Part shown: piece after piece, positions 17,461-25,707 of the stretch
How the letters are laid out: each line of letters begins with the position of its first letter
Position numbering within the stretch: position 1 is the first letter of the stretch
Assembly (NCBI GenBank): GCA_008012115.1
Contig: SSEB01000008.1
Span: 124,001-188,000 of the forward strand
Length of the DNA: 64,000 nucleotides
Source: Nevskiaceae bacterium
GTDB lineage: Bacteria; Pseudomonadota; Gammaproteobacteria; Nevskiales; Nevskiaceae
Direction of reading: 5' to 3'
The notes under the pieces: generated by a model
What the model was told of the DNA's origin: nothing
Databases searched by the model: none
The model's input: only the letters and a program-made list of their open reading frames with translations
Program-made: the position numbers and the translations under genes

Positions 17461-19014
17461 ATGACATTGACCGGAAAGCGCACTGGCGTTGCGCTGCTGA
17501 TCGCAGCCTGCGCGCTGATCACAGGTGGGTGCGGCAGCAATACGCAGACCGCGAGCGGGAACTCGAACACGACACCCGTCGACCCTCCGAATCCCCCCAC
17601 GCCTGTGACCTCCGATCTGCCGCTGGGCCACGCCGGCCGCTGGATCACCGACGCGCAGGGCCGCGTGGTGGTGATCCACGGCATGAACTACGTCAAGAAG
17701 TGGCCCACGAAGCTGCCCGACGGCACACAGACCCTGGACCCGGCCGCCGATGGCTTTGGCGACAATGACCTGCAATGGCTGCAGGACAACGGCTTCAACG
17801 GCCTGCGTCTGGGCATCCAGTTCTACGGCATCGAGCCACAGCCAGGGGTCTACGACGACCGCTACATCGCGCAGGTCGCCTCGATGGCACGTCTGGCGCT
17901 GGCACACGGTGTGCGACCGCTGCTCGATTTTCATCAGGACGACTACAGCCCCGCGCTGGACCCGAGCGGCGGCGACGGCTTTCCCGCCTGGATGGTGCTG
18001 GACGACGGCCTGCCACATCAGCCGGACGTCGGCTTTCCCTACAGCCAGTTCACGATGCCGGCGATGCTGCGCGCCTGGGATCACTTCTGGGCCAACGATC
18101 CCACGCCGGACGGCAACGGCCTGCAGGACCACGCGGCGAAAGCGGCGGCGCACGTCGTCGCGCAGTTCGCCGGCATGGACGGACTGCTGGGTTACGAATC
18201 GCTCAACGAACCCTGGCCCGGCTCGCAGTATCCGACCTGTCTCGTGCCACTGGGCTGCCCGCAGTTCGACGCCGAACTCACCGCGTTCAACCAGCGGCTG
18301 GCGAAGGCGGTGAACGCGGTGGACTCGCGTCACCTGATCTTTGCGGAGCCCAACGTGATGTTCAACGATGCCGTCGACACCCAGGTCGGCGCGCTGGGCC
18401 TGCCCAACGGCGGCTTCTCCTTCCACGTCTACTGCCTGCTGGCCGGGTCCGACAGCAACAGCGAAATGCCCGGCGGCGCGCAGGCCTGCCCGACGATGGA
18501 GCAGATGGCTTTCGACAATGCCGACAAGCACGTCGCCAAGACGCAGGAGGCATTGCTGATGACCGAGTTCGGCGCCACGCCCGCGGCTGAGGTCATCGCG
18601 CGGCTCACCGCCGACGCCGACGCGCATATGGTGTCGTGGCTGTGGTGGGCCTACAGCATCCACATCGGACTCGACGCGACGGCCGACGTGCCGGACGCCA
18701 AGCTTGACGCAGCGGCGGCCGACCTGTTGGTGCGCGCCTATCCGCGCGCGGTGTCCGGCACGCCGCAGAGCTGGGCTTTCGATCCTGTGGCGCACCGCTT
18801 CACGCTGAGCTATAGCACCGCGCGTGCCGACGGCCATGGCGCGTTTCCGGCCGGCGCGGTCAGCGAAATCTTCCTGCCGCTGCGGCACTACCCGAAGGGC
18901 TATCAGATCAGCGTCACCGGCGGCACAGTGGTCTCGAACGCTGATGCGTGCGTGCTGCAGATCGCCTCGTCACCCGGCGCGCAGACGGTGCAGGTGACGG
19001 TGATGCCGCGCTGA
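17461..19014 (+). CDS. Secreted GH5 glycoside hydrolase lipoprotein (endoglycoceramidase-like)
   Basis: 517 residues from ATG 17461, behind a strong AAGGGGGAG ribosome site. The signal peptide ends in the lipobox ITGGC (Cys24), then a Thr/Pro-rich linker runs to about residue 52. The GH5 barrel shows DFHQDDYSP, the acid/base Glu250 in YESLNEPWPG, and the likely nucleophile Glu369 in LLMTEFGAT. The HQD and NEPWPG signatures are those of endoglycoceramidases, which cleave the glycan from glycosphingolipids, rather than of true cellulases. A C-terminal beta-sandwich (about residues 435-517) follows. Substrate is inferred from motifs only. Confidence 0.78.
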   Translation: MTLTGKRTGVALLIAACALITGGCGSNTQTASGNSNTTPVDPPNPPTPVTSDLPLGHAGRWITDAQGRVVVIHGMNYVKKWPTKLPDGTQTLDPAADGFGDNDLQWLQDNGFNGLRLGIQFYGIEPQPGVYDDRYIAQVASMARLALAHGVRPLLDFHQDDYSPALDPSGGDGFPAWMVLDDGLPHQPDVGFPYSQFTMPAMLRAWDHFWANDPTPDGNGLQDHAAKAAAHVVAQFAGMDGLLGYESLNEPWPGSQYPTCLVPLGCPQFDAELTAFNQRLAKAVNAVDSRHLIFAEPNVMFNDAVDTQVGALGLPNGGFSFHVYCLLAGSDSNSEMPGGAQACPTMEQMAFDNADKHVAKTQEALLMTEFGATPAAEVIARLTADADAHMVSWLWWAYSIHIGLDATADVPDAKLDAAAADLLVRAYPRAVSGTPQSWAFDPVAHRFTLSYSTARADGHGAFPAGAVSEIFLPLRHYPKGYQISVTGGTVVSNADACVLQIASSPGAQTVQVTVMPR

Positions 19015-19043
19015 GCGGTGAATCCCAGGCGCGTCCGGTCACT

Positions 19044-19079
19044 CCGGCGCCGCCGGCACCGCCGGCGCCGCCGGCACCG
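19044..19079. repeat. Two tandem copies of an 18-bp GC-only-rich unit
   Basis: Positions 19044-19061 and 19062-19079 are identical 18-bp units rich in GCC/GGC. They lie in the 67-bp gap between two convergent genes. The unit is partly self-complementary, so it could fold and end transcription in both directions, although there is no T-run. Confidence 0.6.
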
Positions 19080-19081
19080 CG

Positions 19082-19552
19082 TCAGCGCGACTCCACCACC
19101 ACCTCCGCCGTCACCGAGTTGGCGATGTAGCAGTCGTGGTGCGACTGTTCATGCAGCGCATGCAGTTCTTCCGCGGTCGGCGCCGGGCCACCCCAGCGCA
19201 CGGCCGGACGCAGCGTGACCTTGACGATGCCCCTGCGCCCGCTGGCGGTCTTGCCCATGACGGCGACGGCTTCGTCCTCGTAGCGATCGACGACATGGCC
19301 TTTCTTGGCGGCGTGAAACAGGAAGAACAGCATGTGGCAGGAGGAGAGCGCGGCGACGAAGGCCTCTTCCGGATCGACCGCCTCGGCGGAGGACAGCGGC
19401 AACGGCACCGAACTGGGCGCGCTCGACGCGGGCACGGTGATGCCGCCGTCGAAGCGCCACTGGTGCACGCGGCGGTAGCGGTTGTCGGTAAATTTCTCGC
19501 CGTCGCCACGCTGCCAGACGACGGTGGCGGTGTACTGATGTTCAGCAGTCAT
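19082..19552 (-). CDS. OsmC family peroxiredoxin-like protein
   Basis: 156 residues. The two redox-active cysteines of OsmC/Ohr proteins are seen at C72 (ALSSCHMLFF) and C141 (HHDCYIANSV), with the basic/aromatic core KVTLRPAVRW between. OsmC/Ohr enzymes reduce organic hydroperoxides in the cytoplasm. The second motif DCYIANSV and the N-terminal ATVVWQRGDGEKFTDNRYRR place it in the OsmC-like rather than the Ohr branch. Start ATG at 19552. It is convergent with the GH5 gene. Confidence 0.88.
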   Translation of the reverse strand: MTAEHQYTATVVWQRGDGEKFTDNRYRRVHQWRFDGGITVPASSAPSSVPLPLSSAEAVDPEEAFVAALSSCHMLFFLFHAAKKGHVVDRYEDEAVAVMGKTASGRRGIVKVTLRPAVRWGGPAPTAEELHALHEQSHHDCYIANSVTAEVVVESR

Positions 19553-19796
19553 GGGGGATGTCCAGTCGCCGATACGGGTGTGGCGCTACCTTGGCGGGCC
19601 CTCGCAGCCGGCGCAAGCGCCCGCAGGCGATTCGACGTGGACGCCGAAGTCGCGTATGCTGCGCGCTGCAAAGTATCAAGCAGTACCTTCGCTAGTTCCC
19701 TTCCGCTTCGCGCGGCTCGAAATTTCCTGATGCGTTCCTTGACCGTTTGCAGCCCTGCGGGCGGCACGCCCGCGTCTATCTATCAAGGAATGTCTC

Positions 19797-20012
19797 ATGA
19801 GCAATATCTCCACCGGCACCGTCAAGTGGTTCAATGACGCCAAGGGTTTCGGTTTCATCACTCCGAGCGAGGGCGGCGAAGATCTCTTCGCGCACTTCAA
19901 GGAAATCCAGGGCACCGGCTTCAAGAACCTGACGGAAGGCCAGCGCGTCGAGTACGTCGCCGCCCGCGGCCCCAAGGGCATGCAGGCCACGAAGATCCGC
20001 GCGCTCGCCTGA
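19797..20012 (+). CDS. Cold-shock protein (CspA family)
   Basis: 71-residue single cold-shock domain. RNP1 (KGFGFI) and RNP2 (DLFAHF) nucleic-acid-binding motifs are intact, with the usual start [16 protein letters not shown]. It binds single-stranded RNA or DNA and acts as an RNA chaperone. AAGGAATGTCTC gives the ribosome site. A gap of 244 bp upstream, free of other genes, leaves room for the long 5' UTR typical of cspA genes. A strong terminator follows 19 bp after the stop. Confidence 0.96.
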   Translation: MSNISTGTVKWFNDAKGFGFITPSEGGEDLFAHFKEIQGTGFKNLTEGQRVEYVAARGPKGMQATKIRALA

Positions 20013-20031
20013 GCCGCGTTTCATTTCGTAG

Positions 20032-20059
20032 AAACCGCGGCGCTGCCGCGGTTTTTTTT
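20032..20059 (+). terminator. Rho-independent terminator of the cold-shock gene
   Basis: AAACCGCGG (20032-20040) pairs with CCGCGGTTT (20046-20054) around a 5-base loop. A run of eight T residues (20052-20059) follows. Confidence 0.9.
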
Positions 20060-20139
20060 GCCGATTCGTCGGCAGCGGCAGGCAGCGCCGACCGCTTCGG
20101 CGTGCCGCCGTCCATCCCGTAGCAACGAGGACTCTCACC

Positions 20140-20553
20140 ATGAAACCCAGACGCAATTTCAAGTCGCACGGCAAGACCGAAACCGTGGTCAAGGTGCGGC
20201 GCGCGCCCGGCACCCCGACCAAGAGCCAGCTCCGCGCCGCGGCCCTCGCCGAAGCGCGCACGATCAAGGCCCGCTGGCAGAAGCTGATCGGCGAGGCGCA
20301 GGCGGTTTGGAGCAAGCTGCACGCGCAGGAGCTGGCCAGGGTCGACGGCAACTTCCACGTGCTCGCGGGCCTGGTGCAGATGCGCTACCGCATCACGCGC
20401 GAGGAGACCGACCGCCAGGTGCAGGCGTTCTTCAACCAGCACCTGACCGTGACGGCGCCCGCGCCGGTGCCGACGGTGCGCGTGGCCACGGTGGTGGCAG
20501 CGCCGGCCGCCGAGATGGCGCCGGCCATCGAGACCGTCGCCGCCGCGGCGTGA
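20140..20553 (+). CDS. CsbD-like small stress protein with extended tails
   Basis: 137 residues. Residues about 38-106 carry the spacing of the CsbD/YjbJ family: IKARWQKLIGEAQAVWSKLH, then a run ending LAGLVQMRYRITREETDRQV. CsbD proteins are abundant four-helix proteins of the general stress response with unknown biochemical role. Unusual here are a basic N-terminal tail (KPRRNFKSHGKTETVVKVRR) and an Ala/Pro/Val-rich C-terminal tail of about 30 residues. An AACGAGGA ribosome site precedes the ATG. It follows the cold-shock gene, fitting a stress theme. The family call is by pattern, so moderate. Confidence 0.6.
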   Translation: MKPRRNFKSHGKTETVVKVRRAPGTPTKSQLRAAALAEARTIKARWQKLIGEAQAVWSKLHAQELARVDGNFHVLAGLVQMRYRITREETDRQVQAFFNQHLTVTAPAPVPTVRVATVVAAPAAEMAPAIETVAAAA

Positions 20554-20568
20554 TGGCGGGCCGCGCGA

Positions 20569-20593
20569 CCGGTCGCCTGTTGCTGGCGACCGG
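20569..20593. terminator. GC hairpin after the CsbD-like gene
   Basis: CCGGTCGCC (20569-20577) and GGCGACCGG (20585-20593) form a perfect 9-bp stem with a 7-base loop, 16 bp after the stop. There is no T-run, so termination is only a suggestion. Confidence 0.4.
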
Positions 20594-20776
20594 CCTCCGC
20601 GCCTGGCCCTGCACTCACAACGGGCCGCAGTGCGCCAACCGGCGTGCTGCGGCCCGATTGCGTTGGCGCGCTTGCATGGCGGTCCCGGCCCCAGCGGTAC
20701 GTTTGCGCCCGGTGGTGACGCGGTCGGCGCACGATGCGGGCAGACGCCCGGCTCGCCACGCTGCTATGGTGGCCGC

Positions 20777-21172
20777 GTGACGACCTACGCCCTGCTCAAG
20801 ACCCTGCACATGAGTTGCGCGGCGCTGAGCCTCGCGCTGTTCCTGCTGCGCGCGGTGCCGGCCCTGCGCACGCAGCCGCCGACGCCGCCGCGTGTGCTGC
20901 GCGTGCTGCCGCATGTGATCGATACCGTCTTCCTGCTCAGCGGCCTGGCGCTGGCAACGACCATCCACCAGTACCCGTTCGTCCACGGCTGGCTCACCGC
21001 CAAGGTGTTGGGGCTGATCGCCTACATCGTGCTCGGCAGCCTCGCGCTCAAGCGTGCGCCGACACGCGCCGGCCGCGCCGTCGCACTGGCGGCGGCGCTG
21101 CTGACGTTTGCTTACATCGTCGGCGTGGCGATGCACCACGACCCGCGCTCATGGCTGGCGCAGGTCGGGTGA
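20777..21172 (+). CDS. SirB2 family membrane protein
   Basis: 131 residues from GTG 20777, with four hydrophobic helices. The pattern YALLKTLHMSCAALSLALFLLR at the start, then a central VLPHVIDTVFLLSGLALA and WLTAKVLGLIAYIVLGSLALKR, matches the SirB2 family (named from a Salmonella regulator locus). The histidines in LKTLHM and VLPHVID are conserved in the family. Biochemical function is unknown; it is an inner-membrane protein. No ATG is available in this frame upstream, and the ribosome site is weak. Convergent with the HiPIP gene, 12 bp apart. Confidence 0.78.
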   Translation: MTTYALLKTLHMSCAALSLALFLLRAVPALRTQPPTPPRVLRVLPHVIDTVFLLSGLALATTIHQYPFVHGWLTAKVLGLIAYIVLGSLALKRAPTRAGRAVALAAALLTFAYIVGVAMHHDPRSWLAQVG

Positions 21173-21184
21173 TCGCGGCGGGAT

Positions 21185-21517
21185 TTACGCCTTGGCGGCG
21201 TAGGCGCGGCACCAGCCGTTGGCATTGACCGCCTTGCCCGGGAACGCCGCGCAGGGCGCGTAGCCGCCGGTGGCCTGGGCCGCCTGGTACAGCGCGCAGC
21301 CGGCGCAGTGGCTGCCCTTCTTGAAGGTGGCTTCCTTCGCGGCATCGAGTTTGGCGGCGTTCTCGACGTAGCCGAGCGCCTTGGCGCTGGCGTCGCTTTC
21401 GGCCAGATGCGGCACGTCCGCGGCGGCGGCCTGTCCGGGACGCAGCATCGGCGTCAGCGTGGCGGCAGCGGCAAGACCCAGAAGGAAACGGCGTCGGCTA
21501 GAAGACACGGTATTCAT
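21185..21517 (-). CDS. High-potential iron-sulfur protein (HiPIP) with Tat signal
   Basis: 110 residues. The N-terminus SSSRRRFLLGLAAAATLTP is a Tat signal peptide, as expected for a cofactor folded before export. The mature domain has the four [4Fe-4S] ligands C71, C74, C89 and C103 (CAGCALYQ, APCAAFPG, GWCRAY). HiPIPs are soluble periplasmic one-electron carriers, mostly known from phototrophic and respiratory proteobacteria. It stands alone, with a 114-bp dyad element 102 bp upstream of the ATG. I chose the ATG at 21517 because it begins the Tat signal. Confidence 0.93.
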   Translation of the reverse strand: MNTVSSSRRRFLLGLAAAATLTPMLRPGQAAAADVPHLAESDASAKALGYVENAAKLDAAKEATFKKGSHCAGCALYQAAQATGGYAPCAAFPGKAVNANGWCRAYAAKA

Positions 21518-21619
21518 CGCTACACCCTGGTTGGAGACTACGGGAGGATGCGCCGATGATAGCGCCACCCGAGGGCGGCGCGATTGCGCCGGATCAATGC
21601 GCCATCGTCCTCCATGCCT

Positions 21620-21733
21620 GCCACCCGCTGTCACGGCATGGGCGCAGAATATTGTGATTAATTATTTATATAATAAATAATTGATCGTTATTTTATAACG
21701 ATTTCCCCAGGGCGACGGTTACGAGCGGGTGGC
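21620..21733. repeat. 114-bp dyad element, copy 2
   Basis: Ends GCCACCCGCT (21620-21629) and AGCGGGTGGC (21724-21733) are perfectly complementary. The 46-bp core (21654-21699) starts GTGA, a variant of GTTA, and ends TATAAC; 40 of 46 bases are A/T. Arms are 24 bp each. It lies between the HiPIP start and the YceI stop, both on the minus strand. Confidence 0.92.
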
Positions 21734-21782
21734 CGTCGCCGCGCGCTGCGGCCGGCCCCGAGGCCGGCCGCCCGCACCGTGT

Positions 21783-22349
21783 TTACTCCTTGATCGCCTC
21801 CACGCCCACTTCCAGCCGCGTCTCATCGCTGATGACCGGCACGTAGTTGCCGACGCCGAACTCGGAGCGCTTGATCGTCACCTCGGCATTGGCGGCGCAG
21901 GCCGGCACTTTCTTGAACGGGTGCTCGGTGCAGACGAAGCTGCTGACCGTGAGCGTCACCGGCTTGGTCACGCCGTGGATGGTCAGGTCGCCGCTGACGC
22001 TGGCCAGCGTGTCGCCGTTGAACTTGAAGCTGCTGGACTTGAAGGTGATGGTCGGAAACTTGGCGGTGTCGAAGAACTCCGCGCCCTTCAGATGCTCATC
22101 GAGCTTGGGCACGCCGGTGTTCACCGAGTTGACGTCGATCACGATGTCGGCGCTGCCGGTCTTGGCCGCCTGATCCAGCGTGATGGTGCCGCTGGTCTTG
22201 TCGAAGCGGCCGCGCACGAAGGACAGGCCCATGTGGCGATACTGGAAGGTCTCGAAGCTGTGCGACGAATCGAGCGTGTAGGTGACCGGGGCCGCGGTGG
22301 CGGAGGCGCTGGCCACGGCCAGCAGCAGGGGAACGAGCAACTTCTTCAT
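21783..22349 (-). CDS. YceI family periplasmic lipid-binding protein (first copy)
   Basis: 188 residues with a signal peptide (KKLLVPLLLAVASASATAA). The mature part has the YceI hallmark YTLDSSHSFETFQYRHMGLSFVRGRF and GDLTIHGVTKPVTLTV, forming a lipocalin-like barrel that binds polyisoprenoids. AAGGAG lies 6 bases before the ATG at 22349. Together with the adjacent second YceI and cytochrome b561 it forms the common yceJ-yceI arrangement, in which the periplasmic protein probably supports a membrane quinone/cytochrome system. The C-terminus keeps a Cys pair (VCTEHPFKKVPAC) that could form a disulfide. Confidence 0.92.
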   Translation of the reverse strand: MKKLLVPLLLAVASASATAAPVTYTLDSSHSFETFQYRHMGLSFVRGRFDKTSGTITLDQAAKTGSADIVIDVNSVNTGVPKLDEHLKGAEFFDTAKFPTITFKSSSFKFNGDTLASVSGDLTIHGVTKPVTLTVSSFVCTEHPFKKVPACAANAEVTIKRSEFGVGNYVPVISDETRLEVGVEAIKE

Positions 22350-22391
22350 GATCACTCCTTGAAAACGATGGGTTGAATGAAAACGCCGTGG

Positions 22392-22946
22392 CTAGTGGGC
22401 CGCGGCGCCGAGAACGAGATGGAACTGCACGGCGACTTCGTTGGCGACGATGTCGAAGGCGCTCCACTCGCCCTCGCCGACCTTGTAGTCACCGCGTCGC
22501 ACGATGAAGCGGCCGTCCATGCTGGCGCCGCCGGCCTGCTCCTTGAAATCGAAGGGCACCGTCACGTCGCGGCTGACGCCCTTGATGGTGAGCTTGCCCG
22601 TCGCCTGGTAGTGCCCGCCGCCCAGCGACTTGACCGCGCTGCTGACGAAACGCGCCTGCGGATGACCGCTGGCGTCGAGCCACTGCGGCTTCACCGCCTC
22701 GGCATCGGCGTCCTCGCTGGCGCTGAAGCTGGCCACGTCCACCTGCATGTCGATGTGCGAGGTCTCCGGCTTGGCGGGATCGAAGTCGATGGTGCCGGCA
22801 AAGCGCTTGAAGCGTCCCTGCGCCGGCACGTTCATCTGCGTGAAGGTGAAGGCGATGCTGCTGCCGGCGGGCTGCAGGGGCCGCACCGCGGCAGCGGCCG
22901 GCAGGGTTGTCAGCAGCAGCGTGACCATCAGGCTTGCGAAACGCAT
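22392..22946 (-). CDS. YceI family periplasmic protein (second copy)
   Basis: 184 residues from ATG 22946, which is preceded by GGAG. A signal peptide (RFASLMVTLLLTTLPAAAA) is followed by SSIAFTFTQMNVPAQGRFKRFAG and GKLTIKGVSRDVTVPFDF, the YceI pattern. It is clearly diverged from the neighbouring YceI, so this is an old paralogous pair rather than a recent duplication. The C-terminus retains WSAFDIVANEVAVQFHL. Located between cytochrome b561 (13 bp upstream) and the first YceI (42 bp downstream), all on one strand and likely cotranscribed. Confidence 0.9.
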   Translation of the reverse strand: MRFASLMVTLLLTTLPAAAAVRPLQPAGSSIAFTFTQMNVPAQGRFKRFAGTIDFDPAKPETSHIDMQVDVASFSASEDADAEAVKPQWLDASGHPQARFVSSAVKSLGGGHYQATGKLTIKGVSRDVTVPFDFKEQAGGASMDGRFIVRRGDYKVGEGEWSAFDIVANEVAVQFHLVLGAAAH

Positions 22947-22959
22947 CGGCAACTCCGGT

Positions 22960-23502
22960 TCAGTGAGAAGGCGGCTTCACGCCGGGCGTCATGCGCGCCA
23001 GCACGTCGTCGCGATCGATGAAGTGGTGCTTGAGCGCCGCCAGCACATGCACGGCGACAAACGCGAGAATGATGAACCCCAGCATCTCGTGCACCTCGGC
23101 CAGCGCTTTGCCCAGCGGCGGGTTCTTGTCGAGCAGATCGGGCAGCGGCAGCACACCGAACCACACGGTCTGGAATCCCTTGGCCGAACTCATCAGCCAG
23201 CCGGTGAGCGGCATCGCCAGCATCAGCAGGTACAGGATGCGGTGCGAAGCCTCCGCCGCGCGGCGCTCCCAGGGCTTCATGCCCGTCGGCAGGGCCGGCG
23301 GCGGATTGAGCAGGCGCCAGCACAGGCGCAGCAGCACCAGGAAAAAGATCGTCACGCCGGTCCACTTGTGCCAGGACATGAGCTGCAGCTTGCGCGGACT
23401 CAGTGGCAGATCACCCATGTAGAAGCCGACGACGAAGGCGCCGCTCATCAACACGAACACCAGCCAGTGCAGGGTTTTCGCCACGCCGTTGTAACGCTGC
23501 AT
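22960..23502 (-). CDS. Cytochrome b561 family protein
   Basis: 180-residue inner-membrane protein with four helices. Heme-coordinating histidines are suggested at KTLHWLVF, SWHKWTG, EVHEML and AVHVLAALKHHF. This is the CybB/YceJ pattern, a di-heme quinol oxidase-like cytochrome. I chose the ATG at 23502 (MQRYNGVAKTLHW), as homologues start just before the first His; a longer reading to 23559 adds no conserved sequence. First gene of the b561-YceI-YceI group. Confidence 0.9.
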   Translation of the reverse strand: MQRYNGVAKTLHWLVFVLMSGAFVVGFYMGDLPLSPRKLQLMSWHKWTGVTIFFLVLLRLCWRLLNPPPALPTGMKPWERRAAEASHRILYLLMLAMPLTGWLMSSAKGFQTVWFGVLPLPDLLDKNPPLGKALAEVHEMLGFIILAFVAVHVLAALKHHFIDRDDVLARMTPGVKPPSH

Positions 23503-23648
23503 GTCGCTTCCGTCTCGGGATCGGTGCTGCATCCTAGGCAGGCCGGGCACCGGCGACAAGCCAAAGCTTCTGACCGGAATGATCAGTTCTTTTGAAGTGT
23601 CCGCGACGGCCGCATAATGCGGCGCACCCGTCCGCCTGAGCGCCCGCC

Positions 23649-24380
23649 ATGCCCGTCACGCCGCAACGCGAAGAAGATGTCGCCATCGCCCCGCCGTCCA
23701 AGCTCCTCCTGCTGCTGGAGGGTCGCGCCTTCGCCGAGTTCGGCAGCCTGTTCCTCGCCCTGCCCTGGCTGCGCCGCCTGCCGCGCGGCGACGGTCATGC
23801 CGTGATGCTGGTGCCGGGCTTCGGCACCACCGACGGTTCCATGCAGGCCATGCGTCGCGTGCTGCAGATGCTGGGCTACCAGGTCTACGGCTGGGGCCTG
23901 GGCCGCAACCTCGGCCTGCGCAAGGGCATGAAGGAAAAACTCGCCGCGCGCCTGCAGGACATCCACGACCGTCACGGCGGCAAGGTCAGCCTGATCGGCT
24001 GGAGCCTGGGCGGCGTCTATGTGCGCGAGATGGCGCGCGCGCAGCCGCAGCTGGTGCGCCGCGTCATCACGCTCGGCAGTCCGTTCAACGGCCACCCCAA
24101 CGCCAACAACGTCGACGGCCTGTTCCGCTTCGCCAACCGCAAGGCGCCGCCCAAGCTGGACTGGGACGGCTTCCAGCGCCGCCGCAACCCGCCGCCGGTG
24201 CCCTGCACCGCGATCTACAGCAAGACCGACGGCATCGTCGCCTGGCCCTGCTCGCTGGAAGAGGAAGCCCCCAACACCGAGAACGTCGAAGTGTTCAGCA
24301 GCCACTTCGGGCTGGGCGTGAATCCGCTGGTGCTGAAGGTGATTGCGGAGCGTCTGGCGCAGCCGCCGGCCACGGCGTGA
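23649..24380 (+). CDS. Alpha/beta hydrolase (lipase/PGAP1-like)
   Basis: 243 residues. The fold is shown by VMLVPGFGTTDGS (oxyanion strand-loop), the nucleophile elbow GWSLGG with Ser119, an acid in YSKTDGIV, and a catalytic His in SSHFGLG. The nucleophile elbow context KVSLIGWSLGGVYVREMA resembles triacylglycerol lipases and PGAP1-like esterases. There is no signal peptide, so it is probably cytoplasmic or membrane-associated; the substrate is unknown. It is followed by a small gene whose ATG overlaps its stop (TGATG). Confidence 0.85.
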   Translation: MPVTPQREEDVAIAPPSKLLLLLEGRAFAEFGSLFLALPWLRRLPRGDGHAVMLVPGFGTTDGSMQAMRRVLQMLGYQVYGWGLGRNLGLRKGMKEKLAARLQDIHDRHGGKVSLIGWSLGGVYVREMARAQPQLVRRVITLGSPFNGHPNANNVDGLFRFANRKAPPKLDWDGFQRRRNPPPVPCTAIYSKTDGIVAWPCSLEEEAPNTENVEVFSSHFGLGVNPLVLKVIAERLAQPPATA

Positions 24381-24562
24381 TGAGCGCCGCCGGCGACGAG
24401 GAAACCGTTCTGGCACTGGACGATCCTCGCGTGCCTGAAGCCATTCGCCGCCATGCGGCGCGCTTCAAGACACCCGTGCGCTACGTGGTCGTGAGTGGCC
24501 CTGACTACGTGCTGATCGCCGAGGACGGCGAGGTTGTCGACTTCTGCGCACTCGACGGCTGA
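24380..24562 (+). CDS. Small conserved-looking protein of unknown function
   Basis: 60 residues from ATG 24380, translationally coupled (TGATG) to the hydrolase gene. The product is acidic, with RHAARFKTPVRYVVVSGPDY followed by a beta-hairpin-like VLIAEDGEVVDFCALDG. No family is recognised. The tight coupling and normal codon use support a real gene. It is convergent with dusB, 6 bp apart. Confidence 0.6.
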   Translation: MSAAGDEETVLALDDPRVPEAIRRHAARFKTPVRYVVVSGPDYVLIAEDGEVVDFCALDG

Positions 24563-24568
24563 CGGGCT

Positions 24569-25552
24569 TCACGCCGCGCTGGCGCACTCCAGATCGCTGT
24601 CAAAAAACGCCGCCACCCTCTCGCGCTGCTCCACCGCATCGGTCACGCGGTTGATCGATGCCCAGAACGCCTCGCGGCCCGGCGCGTCCTGGCAGTACCA
24701 CTGGATGTGCTTGCGCGCCACGCGCAGGCCGCGGCCTTCGCCGTAGAAGGCGTAGAGATCGTCGAGATGCTCCAGCAGCCAGCGCCGCACCTCGAAGCGC
24801 GTCGGCGGCGCGAGCTTCTCGCCGGTGGCAAGGTCGTGCGCGATCTCGCGGAAGATCCACGGCCGGCCCTGCGCGGCGCGGCCGATCATCACCGCGTCGG
24901 CCTTGGTGTAGTCGAGCACGAAGCGCGCTTTCCCGGGCGAGCCGATGTCGCCATTGGCGATCACCGGAATGGTCAGCCTCTGTTTGATCGCGGCGATGGT
25001 GTCGTACTCGGCCTCGCCCTCGTAGTGATCCTCGCGCGTGCGGCCGTGCACGGTCAGCGCGGCGATGCCCGCGTCCTGGGCGATGCGCGCGATGCGCGGG
25101 CCGTTGCGGTGCGCCCGCGCCCAGCCGGTGCGGATTTTCAGCGTCACCGGCACCTCCACCGCACTCACCACCGCGGCGCAAATCGCGGCGACGAGTTTCT
25201 CGTCCTTCATCAGCGCCGAACCGGAATCGACCTTGCAGACTTTCTTGGCCGGGCAGCCCATGTTGATGTCGACGATCTGCGCGCCGTGCTCGACGTTGAA
25301 ACGCGCCGCCTCGGCCATCATCTGCGGATCGTAGCCGGCGATCTGCACGCTGATTGGCGCGGCCTCGCCGGCGTGGTCGCGGCGCAGACGCGATTTCTCG
25401 GTGTGCCACAGCGTCGCATCGGCCGTGGTCATCTCCGACACGCACAACCCCGCGCCCAGCTTGCGGCACAGCTGGCGGAAGGGACGGTCGGTGACGCCGG
25501 CCATGGGCGCGAGCACCACGGGCGGGTCGATGCGGTAGGGGCCGATCTGCAT
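24569..25552 (-). CDS. dusB: tRNA-dihydrouridine synthase B
   Basis: 327 residues. FMN-binding TIM barrel with VVLAPMAGVTDRPFR at the start, the catalytic Cys100 in DINMGCPAKK, and VHGRTREDHYEG, then GDIGSP and MIGRAAQGRPW for phosphate binding. These are DusB (nifR3) signatures; it reduces specific uridines in the tRNA D-loop. ATG 25552 begins MQIGPYRIDPPVVL as in homologues. In enterobacteria dusB is followed by fis; here no fis gene follows. A 114-bp dyad element lies 156 bp upstream. Confidence 0.93.
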   Translation of the reverse strand: MQIGPYRIDPPVVLAPMAGVTDRPFRQLCRKLGAGLCVSEMTTADATLWHTEKSRLRRDHAGEAAPISVQIAGYDPQMMAEAARFNVEHGAQIVDINMGCPAKKVCKVDSGSALMKDEKLVAAICAAVVSAVEVPVTLKIRTGWARAHRNGPRIARIAQDAGIAALTVHGRTREDHYEGEAEYDTIAAIKQRLTIPVIANGDIGSPGKARFVLDYTKADAVMIGRAAQGRPWIFREIAHDLATGEKLAPPTRFEVRRWLLEHLDDLYAFYGEGRGLRVARKHIQWYCQDAPGREAFWASINRVTDAVEQRERVAAFFDSDLECASAA

Positions 25553-25707
25553 GCGCGTATTGTCGGGGATTGGCGCCGTGGCGTCATGGCGCGCAGACCG
25601 ACGCGCCGCTCGGCGCGATGCCGGATGGCACGCGATCACTGCACGGTGACGCGCCGCCCGAGGCCGGCGTGCACCGGCACGACGGCCGAAAAAGCGACTC
25701 GAAAGCC

